From Paenibacillus sp. LS1 (GTDB lineage Bacteria > Bacillota > Bacilli > Paenibacillales > Paenibacillaceae): DNA of 64,000 nucleotides. The DNA lies in NCBI RefSeq assembly GCF_026013365.1, contig NZ_JAPDOE010000001.1:806001-870000 (forward strand), in the 5' to 3' direction. How positions within the stretch are numbered: the first letter of the stretch is position 1; every line of letters starts with the position of its first letter. The notes under the pieces are model-generated. The model saw only the letters and a list, made by a program, of their open reading frames with translations, ran no database searches and was not told where the DNA came from. Positions 9,776 through 19,161 of this stretch are shown in pieces. The position numbers were made by a program, and so were the translations under genes.

Positions 9776-10540
9776 ATGAAAATAATGAAGCAACATATTT
9801 TGTTTGACCTTGATGATACACTCGTATATTGCAACAAGTATTTTAACCTGATTTTGGGTGAATTCTTCGAAAATATGCAAGAGTGGTTTGATGGACATTC
9901 TCTGACAACGCAAGAGATTCGCGAAAAACAGCTGGAGATCGATGTCACAGGAGTGAACAAGCTTGGATTCGCTAGTCATCACTTCCCGCAATCTCTGATT
10001 GATACCTATCGGTACTTCTCTGGCAAGTTCGCCAGATTAACTTCTCCCAGAGAAGAATCCTATCTGAGTAAATTGGGCATGAGTGTGTACGACCAAGCGG
10101 TTGAGCCCTACCCTCATATGGTTGAAACGCTTGAGAATCTCAAAGGTGCAGGACATTCCCTCTATTTATATACCGGCGGTGAAACCGTAATCCAGCAGCG
10201 GAAGATTGATCAGATGAAGCTCTCAGCTTATTTTGATGATCGGATCTATATCCGACAACACAAAAACATCGAAGCACTGGAAGGTATTCTGTCTAACGGT
10301 CCGTTTGATCGTCGTGCAACATGGATGATTGGCAACTCACTACGGACAGACATTATGCCCGCGGTAAAAGCCGGAATTCATAGCATATATATCAAACAGC
10401 CAAATGAATGGCAATATAACATCGTAGAACTTCAGCCTAATCCGGAAACTTCGATGTATACCATCACTGCACTGGAAGAGGTCCCAAAAGTCATACACGA
10501 AAACATACAACAGCAGCAACAGAAAAGGACCCTTGGATAA
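9776..10540 (+). CDS. HAD-superfamily hydrolase
   Basis: 254-aa phosphatase-like protein. Motif I is LFDLDDTLVY (nucleophile and acid Asp near residue 12), motif II is LYLYTGGE, motif III includes Lys near RKIDQMKL and motif IV is WMIGNSLRTDIMPA. The cap lies between motifs I and II (roughly 20-100). The ATG at 9776 follows AAGGAG. The stop codon is inside the loop of the terminator that ends the gene. The substrate is unknown. Confidence 0.85.
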   Translation: MKIMKQHILFDLDDTLVYCNKYFNLILGEFFENMQEWFDGHSLTTQEIREKQLEIDVTGVNKLGFASHHFPQSLIDTYRYFSGKFARLTSPREESYLSKLGMSVYDQAVEPYPHMVETLENLKGAGHSLYLYTGGETVIQQRKIDQMKLSAYFDDRIYIRQHKNIEALEGILSNGPFDRRATWMIGNSLRTDIMPAVKAGIHSIYIKQPNEWQYNIVELQPNPETSMYTITALEEVPKVIHENIQQQQQKRTLG

Positions 10541-10550
10541 GGGTCCTTTT
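10523..10550. terminator. bidirectional terminator between HAD gene and topB
   Basis: AAAAGGACCC and GGGTCCTTTT pair perfectly around eight bases that contain the stop codon of the plus-strand gene. T-runs on both strands suit the convergent topB end at 10570. Confidence 0.9.
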
Positions 10551-10569
10551 GCTTTATGGTTAACTAAGT

Positions 10570-12909
10570 TCAAGCATCCTGCTTCTCACCAGATAACTTG
10601 CCTGTTACTACGTCCTGCAGAATAATACGCGCCTTCACCGTACTCCCGTCTTTTCGTTTGAAAGACAGCACTTGCGTACTCCCCTTCTCAATCAGCGATT
10701 TCAACATCGTACTGGTGATTTTTTTGCCCGCATACTCTTTCCAAACCACAAACGAACAGCCTTCCTTGAAACGTGAACATCCGTAGCCCTTCTTACCCTC
10801 TATGATCTGGCCTGTACAGCCGGGAGAAGGACAGGGTGCAAGTAACTCTCTCGCTCCAGATGGGCTCGCAGTTGAGGACGAGGCCTTGGTGGTCGTGCTT
10901 TTCCCACTACCAGCTCTGGACGAAGATACCAAAGTCTGACGAGTTGTTTTTACAGCTGAACCGCTACTAGCTGTCTTAGCAGATGTCCTCGTATTTCCGG
11001 CTTGGGTTCTGGCTCCATTGCCTTTCCCCCTACCTGCGCGTGAATCTTCTCCAAAAGCATCTGCTGGAGCGGGAGCTTGTACACGCACTTTTTCAATAAT
11101 AGACAAGGTGAATTTCTTGACGTTCTCCATGAACTTGTCCTGACCTGCCTCACCTTTGGAAATCTGATATAACCTTCTTTCCCATTGCCCGGTCATCTCA
11201 GGTGAAGTTAACAGATCTACGCCCGCACGGCGAATCAATTCAATAGCCGTTCTGCCTTTGAGCGTCAACTGCATTTTCTTCCCTTGCAGCGTAATATAAC
11301 CTACGTTTTTAAGGCGTTCAATCGTAGCCGCTCGTGTAGCCGGAGTACCCAGACCACTATCTTTCATCGCATCTCGCAGCTCTTCATTCTCGATCTGCTT
11401 GCCTGCACTTTCCATCGCTTTCAGCAATGTTCCCTCGGTATAACTTTTGGGAGGTTGGGTCGCCTTCTCTTTGAACTCACTCTTCGTACATTGAACAGGC
11501 AAGTCAGGTTGTACAGCAAAAGCCTTATCCGTCCACTCCTCGGCTTCCTCTTCTTCATTGCCGTTTTTCTTGGTCTTCTTCTTGCCTGCGCTACCCTGTT
11601 CCTGATCTCCGGAACCGAGAACCACTTTCCATCCGAGGGACAACAGTTCTTTGACAGATGTCTTAAACTGATGTTTCTCTACTTCGGTGAGCACCGTATG
11701 CTGTTTATACTCTGCCGGAGGATAGAAGTGAGACAAGAATCGTCTTACAATCAAATCATAGATGTTCTGTTCATCCTTGGATAAGGTACCTGGTCGCTTC
11801 AATGTAGGCAGGATCGCATGGTGATCCTCAACCCTGCTCGGATTACATACCCCTTTATTATTTTTATGAACAAGCTCTGGCTTTGCCCCTTGCGCAAGCT
11901 CACTATAGGTACCATTTTTGAGCAGGTTCAGCGTTTTGTGCATACCTTCGATATTCTGTTCTGTAACATAGTTGGAGTTCGTCCGTGGATACGAAATCAC
12001 CTTGTGTTTTTCATACAAGGCCTGCGCAATATCCAGTGTTTTTTTGGCACCATATCCGAACTTGGCATTAGCCTCACGCTGTAAAAGGGTCAGGTCATAC
12101 AAACGATACGGATACTCCTTCGTCTGCTTCGCTTCGTATTTGGTAATCCGCCCAGTCTTGCCCTTCACACTGGCTGCAATAGCCTCTGCTGTCTCGGCAT
12201 CGGTCAGCTTATCGCCTTGACGTAGCCCCCGGTACTCGACACCTTCCTGCCGAAACCAGGCGGCCACTTCATAAAAGGTCTGCGACTGGAATGCTTCAAT
12301 CTCGATTTCCCGATCATAAATTAGCGCCAGTACTGGCGTCTGCACACGACCTACAGACAACAATGCATTATGACGGGTTGTAAACGCCCGTGAGGCATTC
12401 ATACCGATCAGCCAATCGGCTTCACTTCTGGCGCGAGCTGCATGGGTCAGATTTTCAAATTCAGAGGCATCCTTCAGACCATCAAAACCACGTCTAATGC
12501 TCTCTGCTGTCAAATCCGATATCCATAGACGCTTTACAGGCTGACGTAGCTTCAGTTGCTGCTGAATGAGGGCGAAGATGTACTGCCCTTCTCTCCCTGC
12601 ATCGCAAGCATTAACGATCGCTGAAGCACGTTTTGCCAGTTCTCCAATCATTTTGAGCTGATCTTTTGTTCTCGGATTGGGTACAATCTTGAACTGATCG
12701 GGTATGATCGGCAGGTCCGCTATGTTCCAGCGCTTGTACTTCGTATCATAGGCATCCGGTTCAGCCAGTCCAAGCAAATGCCCAATCGCCCAAGTGATGA
12801 TGTAATGCTCACCCTCCAGATACGTGCGATTGTTCTTGGCCCTTGGTTCTATGACGGCGGCAATGGTTCGACCCATGTCGGGTTTTTCCGCTATAACCAG
12901 TGTCTTCAT
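10570..12909 (-). CDS. topB: DNA topoisomerase III (type IA)
   Basis: Relaxes and decatenates DNA by single-strand passage. 779 aa. The TOPRIM domain is at the N-terminus (LVIAEKPDMG at 4-13, acidic NACDAGREGQ near 100-109), with the active-site Tyr307 in ISYPRTNS and VGRVQTP near 186-192. The C-terminus adds a Lys/Glu-rich insert near 470, a Ser/Thr/Ala-rich low-complexity linker (about 640-695) and a Cys4 zinc finger (CPSPGC...GYGC...GC near 700-730), making it longer than many TopB proteins. The ATG at 12909 follows GGAGGAGAG. It stands alone; its leader contains the hairpin at 12946-12978. Confidence 0.95.
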   Translation of the reverse strand: MKTLVIAEKPDMGRTIAAVIEPRAKNNRTYLEGEHYIITWAIGHLLGLAEPDAYDTKYKRWNIADLPIIPDQFKIVPNPRTKDQLKMIGELAKRASAIVNACDAGREGQYIFALIQQQLKLRQPVKRLWISDLTAESIRRGFDGLKDASEFENLTHAARARSEADWLIGMNASRAFTTRHNALLSVGRVQTPVLALIYDREIEIEAFQSQTFYEVAAWFRQEGVEYRGLRQGDKLTDAETAEAIAASVKGKTGRITKYEAKQTKEYPYRLYDLTLLQREANAKFGYGAKKTLDIAQALYEKHKVISYPRTNSNYVTEQNIEGMHKTLNLLKNGTYSELAQGAKPELVHKNNKGVCNPSRVEDHHAILPTLKRPGTLSKDEQNIYDLIVRRFLSHFYPPAEYKQHTVLTEVEKHQFKTSVKELLSLGWKVVLGSGDQEQGSAGKKKTKKNGNEEEEAEEWTDKAFAVQPDLPVQCTKSEFKEKATQPPKSYTEGTLLKAMESAGKQIENEELRDAMKDSGLGTPATRAATIERLKNVGYITLQGKKMQLTLKGRTAIELIRRAGVDLLTSPEMTGQWERRLYQISKGEAGQDKFMENVKKFTLSIIEKVRVQAPAPADAFGEDSRAGRGKGNGARTQAGNTRTSAKTASSGSAVKTTRQTLVSSSRAGSGKSTTTKASSSTASPSGARELLAPCPSPGCTGQIIEGKKGYGCSRFKEGCSFVVWKEYAGKKITSTMLKSLIEKGSTQVLSFKRKDGSTVKARIILQDVVTGKLSGEKQDA

Positions 12910-12945
12910 CCGTCCATCTCTCCTCCTTCACCGTCCGCATGACGG

Positions 12946-12978
12946 CAAAAAGGGGCCTTCCGCCGACGGAAGCCCCTT
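12946..12978 (-). terminator. U-tailed hairpin between fur and topB
   Basis: GGGGCTTCCG pairs with CGGAAGGCCCC (one bulge) and is followed by five U on the minus-strand transcript. It can end fur transcription, but also lies in the topB leader downstream of a TATAAT-like element (complement near 12992-12999). Confidence 0.85.
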
Positions 12979-13007
12979 GCTTCTGATACTCATTATATCA
13001 GATTTTG

Positions 13008-13031
13008 AATTCGGGAGCACCCTCCCGAATT
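13008..13031. repeat. perfect 10-bp inverted repeat just after fur
   Basis: AATTCGGGAG and CTCCCGAATT flank four bases, directly after the fur stop. There is no T-run on the fur strand, so it is not a standard terminator; it could stabilise the mRNA 3' end or be an operator. Confidence 0.7.
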
Positions 13032-13034
13032 GAA

Positions 13035-13526
13035 TTATCCTGCTGCCTGTTCTTTAAGTACATGCTTTTGTCTGCACTCTTTGCATACACCTTGAAAATC
13101 CAAACGATGATCTGTGACAGCGAAGCCATACTGACGCTCAATTTGTTGTTCCAAACGAAGTAGACCATCTTCCATAATCTCTTCTACTTTGCCACATTCT
13201 GTACAGATCAAGTGATGGTGGTGATGGGAACCATCCGTACTTCGCAGATCGAAACGCGCAGCACCGTCGCCAAAGTTAATCTTTTCAACGACCTGAAGGT
13301 CACTCAGCAGTTCGAGAGTTCGGTATACGGTAGCCAATCCAATCTCAGGGAACTGCTCCTTAACCAGAAGAAATACTTCTTCTGCGCTAAAATGATCCTT
13401 CTCATGTTCAAGCAATACACGTACAGTAACTTCCCGTTGTTGTGTTAACTTATATCCTTTTTCAACCAATTGATTTTTAATGTGAAATATCTGTTCTGAA
13501 ATGGACTTGTCCCGGTTACTTGCCAT
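13035..13526 (-). CDS. fur: ferric uptake regulator Fur
   Basis: 163-aa metal-dependent repressor of iron uptake. It has a winged helix (LTQQREVTVRVLLEHEKDHFSAEEV, with recognition helix EIGLATVYRTLELL), the metal site HHHHHLIC, and two CxxC zinc-binding pairs (CTECGKV and CKECRQ). The wording INFGDGAARFDLR and the five-His run match Fur better than PerR or Zur. The ATG at 13526 follows GGAGGTG; the longer frame to 13640 runs through the promoter. A perfect PerR-type box lies 78 bp upstream, which fits the known PerR control of fur in Bacillus subtilis. Confidence 0.92.
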   Translation of the reverse strand: MASNRDKSISEQIFHIKNQLVEKGYKLTQQREVTVRVLLEHEKDHFSAEEVFLLVKEQFPEIGLATVYRTLELLSDLQVVEKINFGDGAARFDLRSTDGSHHHHHLICTECGKVEEIMEDGLLRLEQQIERQYGFAVTDHRLDFQGVCKECRQKHVLKEQAAG

Positions 13527-13603
13527 AGCAGGTCGCACCTCCGGTTTATATTCATTAGTTTTTACTTTTATCGTACTCATTGTTGGTTTCAGTGAATCCT
13601 TAT

Positions 13604-13618
13604 TTATAATCATTATAA
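13604..13618. promoter_or_regulatory. PerR-type operator upstream of fur
   Basis: The 15-bp palindrome TTATAATCATTATAA equals the PerR consensus TTATAATnATTATAA at all 14 fixed positions. It overlaps the likely -10 region of fur on the minus strand (TTGAGT, 16 bp, TATATT). Confidence 0.8.
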
Positions 13619-13707
13619 TATAATAATAAATCTTTATCACTCAAAAAGCAATGCTATTGGTCACACTTACGTGAAATATGTAGCCTTTTCTATTCAAAAG
13701 ACAACAA

Positions 13708-13734
13708 ACAACCCCCGCTGAACGCGAGGGTTGT
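13708..13734 (-). terminator. terminator of gltD
   Basis: CAACCCTCGC and GCGGGGGTTG pair with one mismatch, followed by a U-rich tract on the minus transcript, 67-93 bases after gltD. Confidence 0.75.
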
Positions 13735-13800
13735 CATTGATATCTAATCTATACTTTTACTTGTTTAGTATTCATGTAAATCCGTTCTTGTTGTAGTACG

Positions 13801-15288
13801 TTACACCAGAACCGTAGCACCCATCAAGTATTTGTCCACTTCACGAGCAGCCTCACGGCCTTCATTAATCGCCCATACAACCAAGCTTTGACCACGACGC
13901 ATGTCACCTGCTGCAAATACTTTATCCACATTGGTGTTGTATTTGCCATAACGTGCTTTAACGTTCGTACGACGATCTGTTGCAAGCCCCAGTTGCTCTA
14001 CCAACGTTTGTTCCGGTCCATCAAAACCAATCGCAATCATGGCCATTTGAGCCGGGAATACACGCTCTGTACCTGGAATTGGCTGATAAATCTTGCGACC
14101 TGTCTCATCTACAATACGCTCGATCTGCACCGTATGCAATTCTTTGAGGTTCCCCTCATCGTCTCCAACAAATTTGGTTGTCATGATTGAGAATTCACGC
14201 GGATCTTGACCAAACAATGCTTTGGCTTCCTCTTGAGCATAATCAAGTGTATACACATTCGGGAATTGCGGCCAAGGGTTGTTAATGCGATCACGTTCCA
14301 TCGGTGCTTGTGTATGCGTACCGAATTGTGTAACAGTACGACAACCATGACGCAGCGATGTAGCTACACAGTCAGATCCTGTATCTCCGCCACCAATGAC
14401 GATAATGTCTTTTTCCTTAGCGGACAGATATTGGCCGTCTTCCAGATTGGAGTCCAGATAGCTCTTAATGCTGCCATTCAGGAAATCCATGGCGTAATGA
14501 ACGCCTTTCAAGTCGCTGCCTTCAATGTTGAATTCACGTGGTTTGGTTGCACCACCGCACAATACAACAGCGTCGTAATCATCTACCAGTTGTTGTGCTG
14601 CAATATCTTTACCGATCTCCGTGTTCGTGATAAATTGGATACCTTCTGCTTCAAGCAGATCAACACGACGTTGAACTACATTTTTATCCAATTTCATCGT
14701 CGGGATCCCATACATCAGCAATCCGCCGACACGGTCCGAACGCTCAAACACTGTTACCAAGTGTCCTGCTTTATTCAACTGAGCCGCAGTAGCCAATCCC
14801 GCTGGACCAGAGCCTACGACAGCTACACGTTTACCCGTACGTTTTTCAGGAGGTTGGGGAACCACCCATCCTTCTTCGAAACCTTTTTCAATAATAGCTT
14901 CTTCAATGGTTTTGATGGTTACAGGCTGACCAATTAAGCCAACTGTACATGATCCTTCACAAGGAGCAGGACAGACGCGACCTGTAAATTCCGGGAAATT
15001 ATTCGTTTTGTGAAGGCGCTCAAGCGCTTCTCTCCACAGTCCGCGATATACAAGATTATTCCATTCTGGAATCAGGTTATGCACGGGGCAACCTGACGTG
15101 CCGCCAATCATATCTATACCTGTATGGCAATACGGGGTACCACAATCCATGCATCGTGCACCTTGTGTTCTGAGTTCTTCTTCTGCCATATGTTTATGAA
15201 ACTCTTCCCAATCCTTAATCCGCTCCGCTGGCTCTCGATCCGCTGGCAGTTGACGTTTGTATTCCATAAATCCAGTAGGTGTAGACAT
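13801..15288 (-). CDS. gltD: glutamate synthase (NADPH) small subunit GltD
   Basis: 495 aa. It passes electrons from NADPH through FAD and Fe-S clusters to the large GOGAT subunit. Cys-rich N-terminal cluster motifs are present (CMDCGTPYCHTG, CPVHN, CPAPCEGSC), then an FAD GxGxxG (VAVVGSGPAGLATA near 155), an NADPH-site motif (IVIGGGDTGSDC near 290) and the C-terminal FAD region VFAAGDMRRGQSLVVWAI. The ATG at 15288 follows a G-rich stretch. The large subunit gltA/gltB is not next to it: the nearest upstream gene is dfrA across a 615-bp AT-rich gap. A diverged homologue such as the DPD N-terminal type is less likely given the full-length match. Confidence 0.93.
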   Translation of the reverse strand: MSTPTGFMEYKRQLPADREPAERIKDWEEFHKHMAEEELRTQGARCMDCGTPYCHTGIDMIGGTSGCPVHNLIPEWNNLVYRGLWREALERLHKTNNFPEFTGRVCPAPCEGSCTVGLIGQPVTIKTIEEAIIEKGFEEGWVVPQPPEKRTGKRVAVVGSGPAGLATAAQLNKAGHLVTVFERSDRVGGLLMYGIPTMKLDKNVVQRRVDLLEAEGIQFITNTEIGKDIAAQQLVDDYDAVVLCGGATKPREFNIEGSDLKGVHYAMDFLNGSIKSYLDSNLEDGQYLSAKEKDIIVIGGGDTGSDCVATSLRHGCRTVTQFGTHTQAPMERDRINNPWPQFPNVYTLDYAQEEAKALFGQDPREFSIMTTKFVGDDEGNLKELHTVQIERIVDETGRKIYQPIPGTERVFPAQMAMIAIGFDGPEQTLVEQLGLATDRRTNVKARYGKYNTNVDKVFAAGDMRRGQSLVVWAINEGREAAREVDKYLMGATVLV

Positions 15289-15821
15289 CTTACGTTTTCC
15301 CCCATCCGTTCTTGTCTTAATCCCTTCATTGGCATGGTTCTATATGAAATGGATTACTCATTACTTGAGTTTTTGTCTATTGTATCACAAAATCTTCTCG
15401 AAGATATTTCAATTATAGTAGCATTTATAGTGCTGAATATTAAATGGATTATCCGCATAATTATTTGTATTTTATACATCATATCTTTCAAGTCTACCTA
15501 TGGTCAATACCCTTATTTTGGTGTTAAATGTGGTTTTGAACTGCGAAATCTGGTGTTTGTTAGAGAGATAAAAGCTCGAAACGTTATGTAAATGTCAGAT
15601 AATTTGTCATCAAATTCAACATATTTTGCTACAAATCGTTCTTATTTCCGAATATTATCCCTATTTTAGGGCTTTACAACGTTAAAACCACAAATCTTTT
15701 ACACTATTTTACTGTTGTATGCTAGGTTGTATGTATAATATACATAAGCATCATTTATTGATGTTATATTAATGTAATATGTTTCCCACTTTAAACAAGT
15801 AACTCATTTTTTTATAAAGAA
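15289..15821. other. AT-rich intergenic region upstream of gltD
   Basis: No gene seen. It should hold the gltD promoter: TACAAT-like -10 complement at 15379-15384 (preceded by TGTGA on the minus strand) and a 6-2-6 inverted repeat ATCTTC/GAAGAT at 15392-15405. The rest is AT-rich with no recognised structure. Confidence 0.4.
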
Positions 15822-15860
15822 AAGACGCTGTTCACGAATAATTCGCAATCAGCGCCTCTC
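15822..15860 (-). terminator. terminator of thyA-dfrA
   Basis: AGGCGCTG with CAGCGTCT and ATTCG-type pairing above it, then TTTTCTTT on the minus transcript, about 45 bases after dfrA. Confidence 0.75.
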
Positions 15861-15903
15861 ATCATACAAGTCCGAACGAAGTCAGGATATTTTTATGCAA
15901 TAT

Positions 15904-16392
15904 TTACCGTTTACGTTCATAAAATTCGAATGTGTACGCGTGAACATTTTTTTCATCCTGCTCGCCTTCAATCTGTTCAATCAGTTCCCATTCCGACCAG
16001 TCCACTTCAGGGAAAAAGGTATCTCCCTCAAAATTCTCATGAATTTTGGTCACCACAAGACGATCTGCAAGTGGCAAGAACTCACGATACACTTGGGAAC
16101 CCCCGATAACGCACAGTTCCTCACCTTTGGTTACGCTCAGACCCTCTTCGATCGTATGCACAATCTCAGCTTGTTGCACTTTATAGTTCAGATCTCTTGT
16201 CACTACGATATTACGGCGCTGAGGAAGCGGCTTACCACCAAAAGACTCCCAGGTGTTACGCCCCATAATAATCGTTTTGTTCAGCGTACGTTGTTTGAAA
16301 AAGGTCATATCTTTGGGTAGACGCCATGGAATCGAATTGTTCAATCCGATCACACCGTTTTCCCCCATTGCCCACACAAGTTCAATACTCAA
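15904..16392 (-). CDS. dfrA: dihydrofolate reductase
   Basis: 162 aa. Reduces dihydrofolate to tetrahydrofolate with NADPH. Key features: IELVWAMGENGVIG, IPWRLPKDMTFFKQ (substrate-binding acidic Asp in LPKDM), NADPH-contact MGRNTWESF and VIGGSQVYREFL. The start is a TTG at 16392 with AAGGAGTG about ten bases upstream. It lies 50 bp after thyA and is probably cotranscribed, so the dihydrofolate made by ThyA is recycled. A terminator follows. Confidence 0.95.
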   Translation of the reverse strand: MSIELVWAMGENGVIGLNNSIPWRLPKDMTFFKQRTLNKTIIMGRNTWESFGGKPLPQRRNIVVTRDLNYKVQQAEIVHTIEEGLSVTKGEELCVIGGSQVYREFLPLADRLVVTKIHENFEGDTFFPEVDWSEWELIEQIEGEQDEKNVHAYTFEFYERKR

Positions 16393-16442
16393 GGGTAATA
16401 CACTCCTTCAATCCAAGTCTCTTATAGAGGTTGAACACGTTA

Positions 16443-17237
16443 TTAGACTGCAATTGGAGCTTTGATGCCAGGGTGATGCTGGTAGTTCTCGAACTCGAAA
16501 TCTTCAAACTTATAATCGAAAATAGAATCCGGTTTACGCTTGATTACCAGCTTAGGTAAAGCATAGGGTTCACGCTCCAGCTGCGTTTTGACCTGTTCCA
16601 CATGGTTAGAGTAGATGTGAACATCCCCTCCAGACCAGATGAAATCACCCACCTCAAGATCACATTGCTGCGCGATCATATGCGTCAAGAGCGCATAACT
16701 CGCAATGTTAAACGGCAAGCCGAGGAACGTATCCACGGAACGCATCGTTAGGATACATGATAATTTACCCTCTGCAACGTAAAACTGAAACGCGAAATGA
16801 CAAGGCGGAAGTTTCATATGATTGATCTCAGCTACATTCCATGCACTGACAAGGTGACGGCGAGAATCCGGATTATTCTTGATCGAATCAATCACTGCGG
16901 CGATCTGATCAATTTTTTCTCCGTTTGGTGCTTCCCATGTACGCCACTGCGAGCCATATACCGGTCCCAGATCCCCATTTTCGTCCGCCCAGTCGTCCCA
17001 GATCTTCACACCATTTTCTTTCAAATAAGATATATTGGTATCGCCACTCAAAAACCATAACAGTTCATGAATAACCGATTTGAGATGAATTCGTTTCGTT
17101 GTTACCAGCGGAAATCCTTCGGAGAGATCATAACGGAGCTGTCTGCCGAATACGGATTGTGTTCCTGTTCCCGTACGGTCTCCTTTATGCACACCGTTAT
17201 TCAGAATATCCTGTAATAAATCGAGATAGTTTTTCAT
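16443..17237 (-). CDS. thyA: thymidylate synthase ThyA
   Basis: 264 aa, the standard length. Converts dUMP to dTMP with methylene-THF. Typical motifs are [13 protein letters not shown] near residue 20, the catalytic-Cys motif [12 protein letters not shown] and the C-terminal [10 protein letters not shown]. The ATG at 17237 follows GAGGAG by eight bases; a GTG at 17255 is inside the site. First gene of the thyA-dfrA pair. The leader is a structured, inverted-repeat-bounded segment. Confidence 0.96.
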   Translation of the reverse strand: MKNYLDLLQDILNNGVHKGDRTGTGTQSVFGRQLRYDLSEGFPLVTTKRIHLKSVIHELLWFLSGDTNISYLKENGVKIWDDWADENGDLGPVYGSQWRTWEAPNGEKIDQIAAVIDSIKNNPDSRRHLVSAWNVAEINHMKLPPCHFAFQFYVAEGKLSCILTMRSVDTFLGLPFNIASYALLTHMIAQQCDLEVGDFIWSGGDVHIYSNHVEQVKTQLEREPYALPKLVIKRKPDSIFDYKFEDFEFENYQHHPGIKAPIAV

Positions 17238-17267
17238 GTTGATATCTCCTCGCACTTTTATTCGTAC

Positions 17268-17481
17268 TAAACTAAAGATTATTTACACTTACCACTCCGA
17301 TGACAGAACAACCTTCCGATCAGTGTTATCCCCAGATTTTTTTGATTCACTTTTCAAAGGTAAAATCCGGGGGACAAAGGCGAAGCGTATGCTTCCGATG
17401 CAGCTTTCCTTCAGAAAGCTTTTAGCTCCGCTTCTTCAGGTTCTTTCTGTCCTCTACGTTCTCGTGTAAAAGATTAGTTTA
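17268..17481. repeat. inverted-repeat-bounded structured segment upstream of thyA
   Basis: The ends TAAACTAA...TTTACAC (17268-17288) and GTGTAAAAGATTAGTTTA (17464-17481) are imperfect inverted copies. Inside, on the minus strand, are GGACA/TGTCC, the hairpin AGCTTTC/GAAAGCT and a GAAGC/GCTTC hairpin. No ORF. It could be a MITE-like repeat or a structured 5' leader of thyA. Confidence 0.5.
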
Positions 17482-17657
17482 ACTTCAATACTAATTAACA
17501 TAGACCATGATTAGCTTGGAGCCACATCATGACTGATCATTACAACAGTGTACCACAATTGAGTTGTTGGATAAAATCAAATCACTGAAACTTATGAGCG
17601 TTCAACTTTTTATCATATCACATACACGAGTACCTTAAATTTCTCGGCTCTTACTCA

Positions 17658-17698
17658 GAAAAAAGAGACGAATAACGCGTTAGCGTCATTCGTCTCTT
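17658..17698 (-). terminator. terminator of the pdh operon
   Basis: AGAGACGAATGACGC pairs with GCGTTATTCGTCTCT (one mismatch) and is followed by six U on the minus transcript, 45 bases after lpdA. Confidence 0.93.
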
Positions 17699-17742
17699 CT
17701 GATTTACGTATAATGCCGGACGGATCCGAAGCTTAGATGATC

Positions 17743-19158
17743 TTAACGGGAGATGATGTGGATCGGGTGACCCATAACCAATTCCGCAGCTTCCATCACG
17801 ATTTCGCCCAAAGTTGGGTGAGCGTGAATTGTGAGAGCCAGATCTTCCAAAGTAGCGCCCATCTCAATTGCCAAACCAAGTTCAGCAATCAAGTTGGAAG
17901 CTTCCAGACCTACGATTTGGCAACCCAATACGAGGCCGCTTTCTTCGTCAGCTACGATTTTCACGAAGCCTTCAGCGTGGTTCAAAGATACAGCACGGCC
18001 GTTACCCGCATAAGGGAATTTGCCTGCTTTAACTTTGTAACCTTTTTCTTTAGCTTCTTTTTCAGTGTAACCTACGCTGGAACACTCTGGATCTGTGAAC
18101 ACAACAGCTGGCATACATTTGTAGTCAACTACAGATGGTTGTCCTGCGATTGCTTCAGCAGCCACTTTACCTTCATAAGAAGCTTTGTGTGCCAGAGCCA
18201 GACCAGATACGATATCACCAATTGCGAAGATTTGTGGGATGCTAGTACGGCCTTGGTTATCGACTTTAACGAAACCACGCTCGTCAACGTCTACCCCAAT
18301 CAGATCCAGACCAAGCTCACCATCTGTATTTGGACGACGCCCAACAGTTACCAACAGATAATCTGCAGTTACTTCTTTGGACTCACCATTTACAGAGTAC
18401 TTAACAGTTACATCTTTATCCGTTTGCTCAGCACTTTCAGCTTTAGCACCCGTTACGATTTCGATGCCTGTTTTCTTCATGTTTTTAGCCACGAGGCTAG
18501 TCATGTCTTTATCGAAACCTGGCAGTACTGTATCCAAACCTTCGATGATTGTTACTTTTGCACCGAATTTGGAGTACATTTGACCAAGCTCAGCACCGAT
18601 ATATCCGCCACCGATAACGATCATGCTTTTTGGTACTTCAGGCAAGTTCAGAGCTTCTGTCGAAGACAGAATGCGTCCGCCAAACGGGAAAGGTTTCAGT
18701 TCGATTGGACGGGAACCTGTTGCAATAATTGCATTTTTGAAACGATAACGCGGAGATTCGTGATCGTTGAATACACGCGCTTCGTTTTCGTTGATGAACA
18801 TGCACTCACCGTTGAAAACTTCTACTTTGTTGCCTTTGAGCAAACCAGCTACGCCGCCAGTCATTTTCTTAACAACGCCGTTTTTGAATTCTTGAGTTTT
18901 GCTGAAGTCCACTTTTACGTTTTCAGCAGAGATACCAAAAGCTTCACCGTGAAGTGCAGACTCATATTGGTGTGCAGCCGAGATCAGGGCTTTGGATGGA
19001 ATACATCCGCGGTTCAAACATACGCCGCCCAGTTCGGATTTGTCTACGATCAATACGCTTTGGCCCAATTGAGCAGCACGGATGGCAGCTACATAGCCAC
19101 CAGGTCCTGCACCAATTACTAATGTGTCGATATCGAGAGAAGCGTCGCCTACTACCAT
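17743..19158 (-). CDS. lpdA: dihydrolipoyl dehydrogenase (E3)
   Basis: 471 aa flavoprotein that reoxidises dihydrolipoamide of pyruvate dehydrogenase with NAD. FAD motif [14 protein letters not shown] (13-26), redox disulfide [11 protein letters not shown] (Cys47, Cys52), NAD motif [12 protein letters not shown] and the C-terminal active-site His/Glu motif [10 protein letters not shown]. The ATG at 19158 is three bases after the pdhC stop; its GGAGGTG site lies in the last codons of pdhC. Last gene of the operon. A 461-aa open frame on the other strand is a shadow. Confidence 0.96.
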   Translation of the reverse strand: MVVGDASLDIDTLVIGAGPGGYVAAIRAAQLGQSVLIVDKSELGGVCLNRGCIPSKALISAAHQYESALHGEAFGISAENVKVDFSKTQEFKNGVVKKMTGGVAGLLKGNKVEVFNGECMFINENEARVFNDHESPRYRFKNAIIATGSRPIELKPFPFGGRILSSTEALNLPEVPKSMIVIGGGYIGAELGQMYSKFGAKVTIIEGLDTVLPGFDKDMTSLVAKNMKKTGIEIVTGAKAESAEQTDKDVTVKYSVNGESKEVTADYLLVTVGRRPNTDGELGLDLIGVDVDERGFVKVDNQGRTSIPQIFAIGDIVSGLALAHKASYEGKVAAEAIAGQPSVVDYKCMPAVVFTDPECSSVGYTEKEAKEKGYKVKAGKFPYAGNGRAVSLNHAEGFVKIVADEESGLVLGCQIVGLEASNLIAELGLAIEMGATLEDLALTIHAHPTLGEIVMEAAELVMGHPIHIISR

Positions 19159-19161
19159 ATC

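Noticed and set aside
14206-14937. 243-codon plus-strand open frame
   Set aside because: Antisense shadow of gltD.
17737-19122. 461-codon plus-strand open frame
   Set aside because: Exact antisense to lpdA. Composition is unlike a protein (Cys/Phe/Ser/Thr-rich) and there is no ribosome site; it is a by-product of lpdA codon use.
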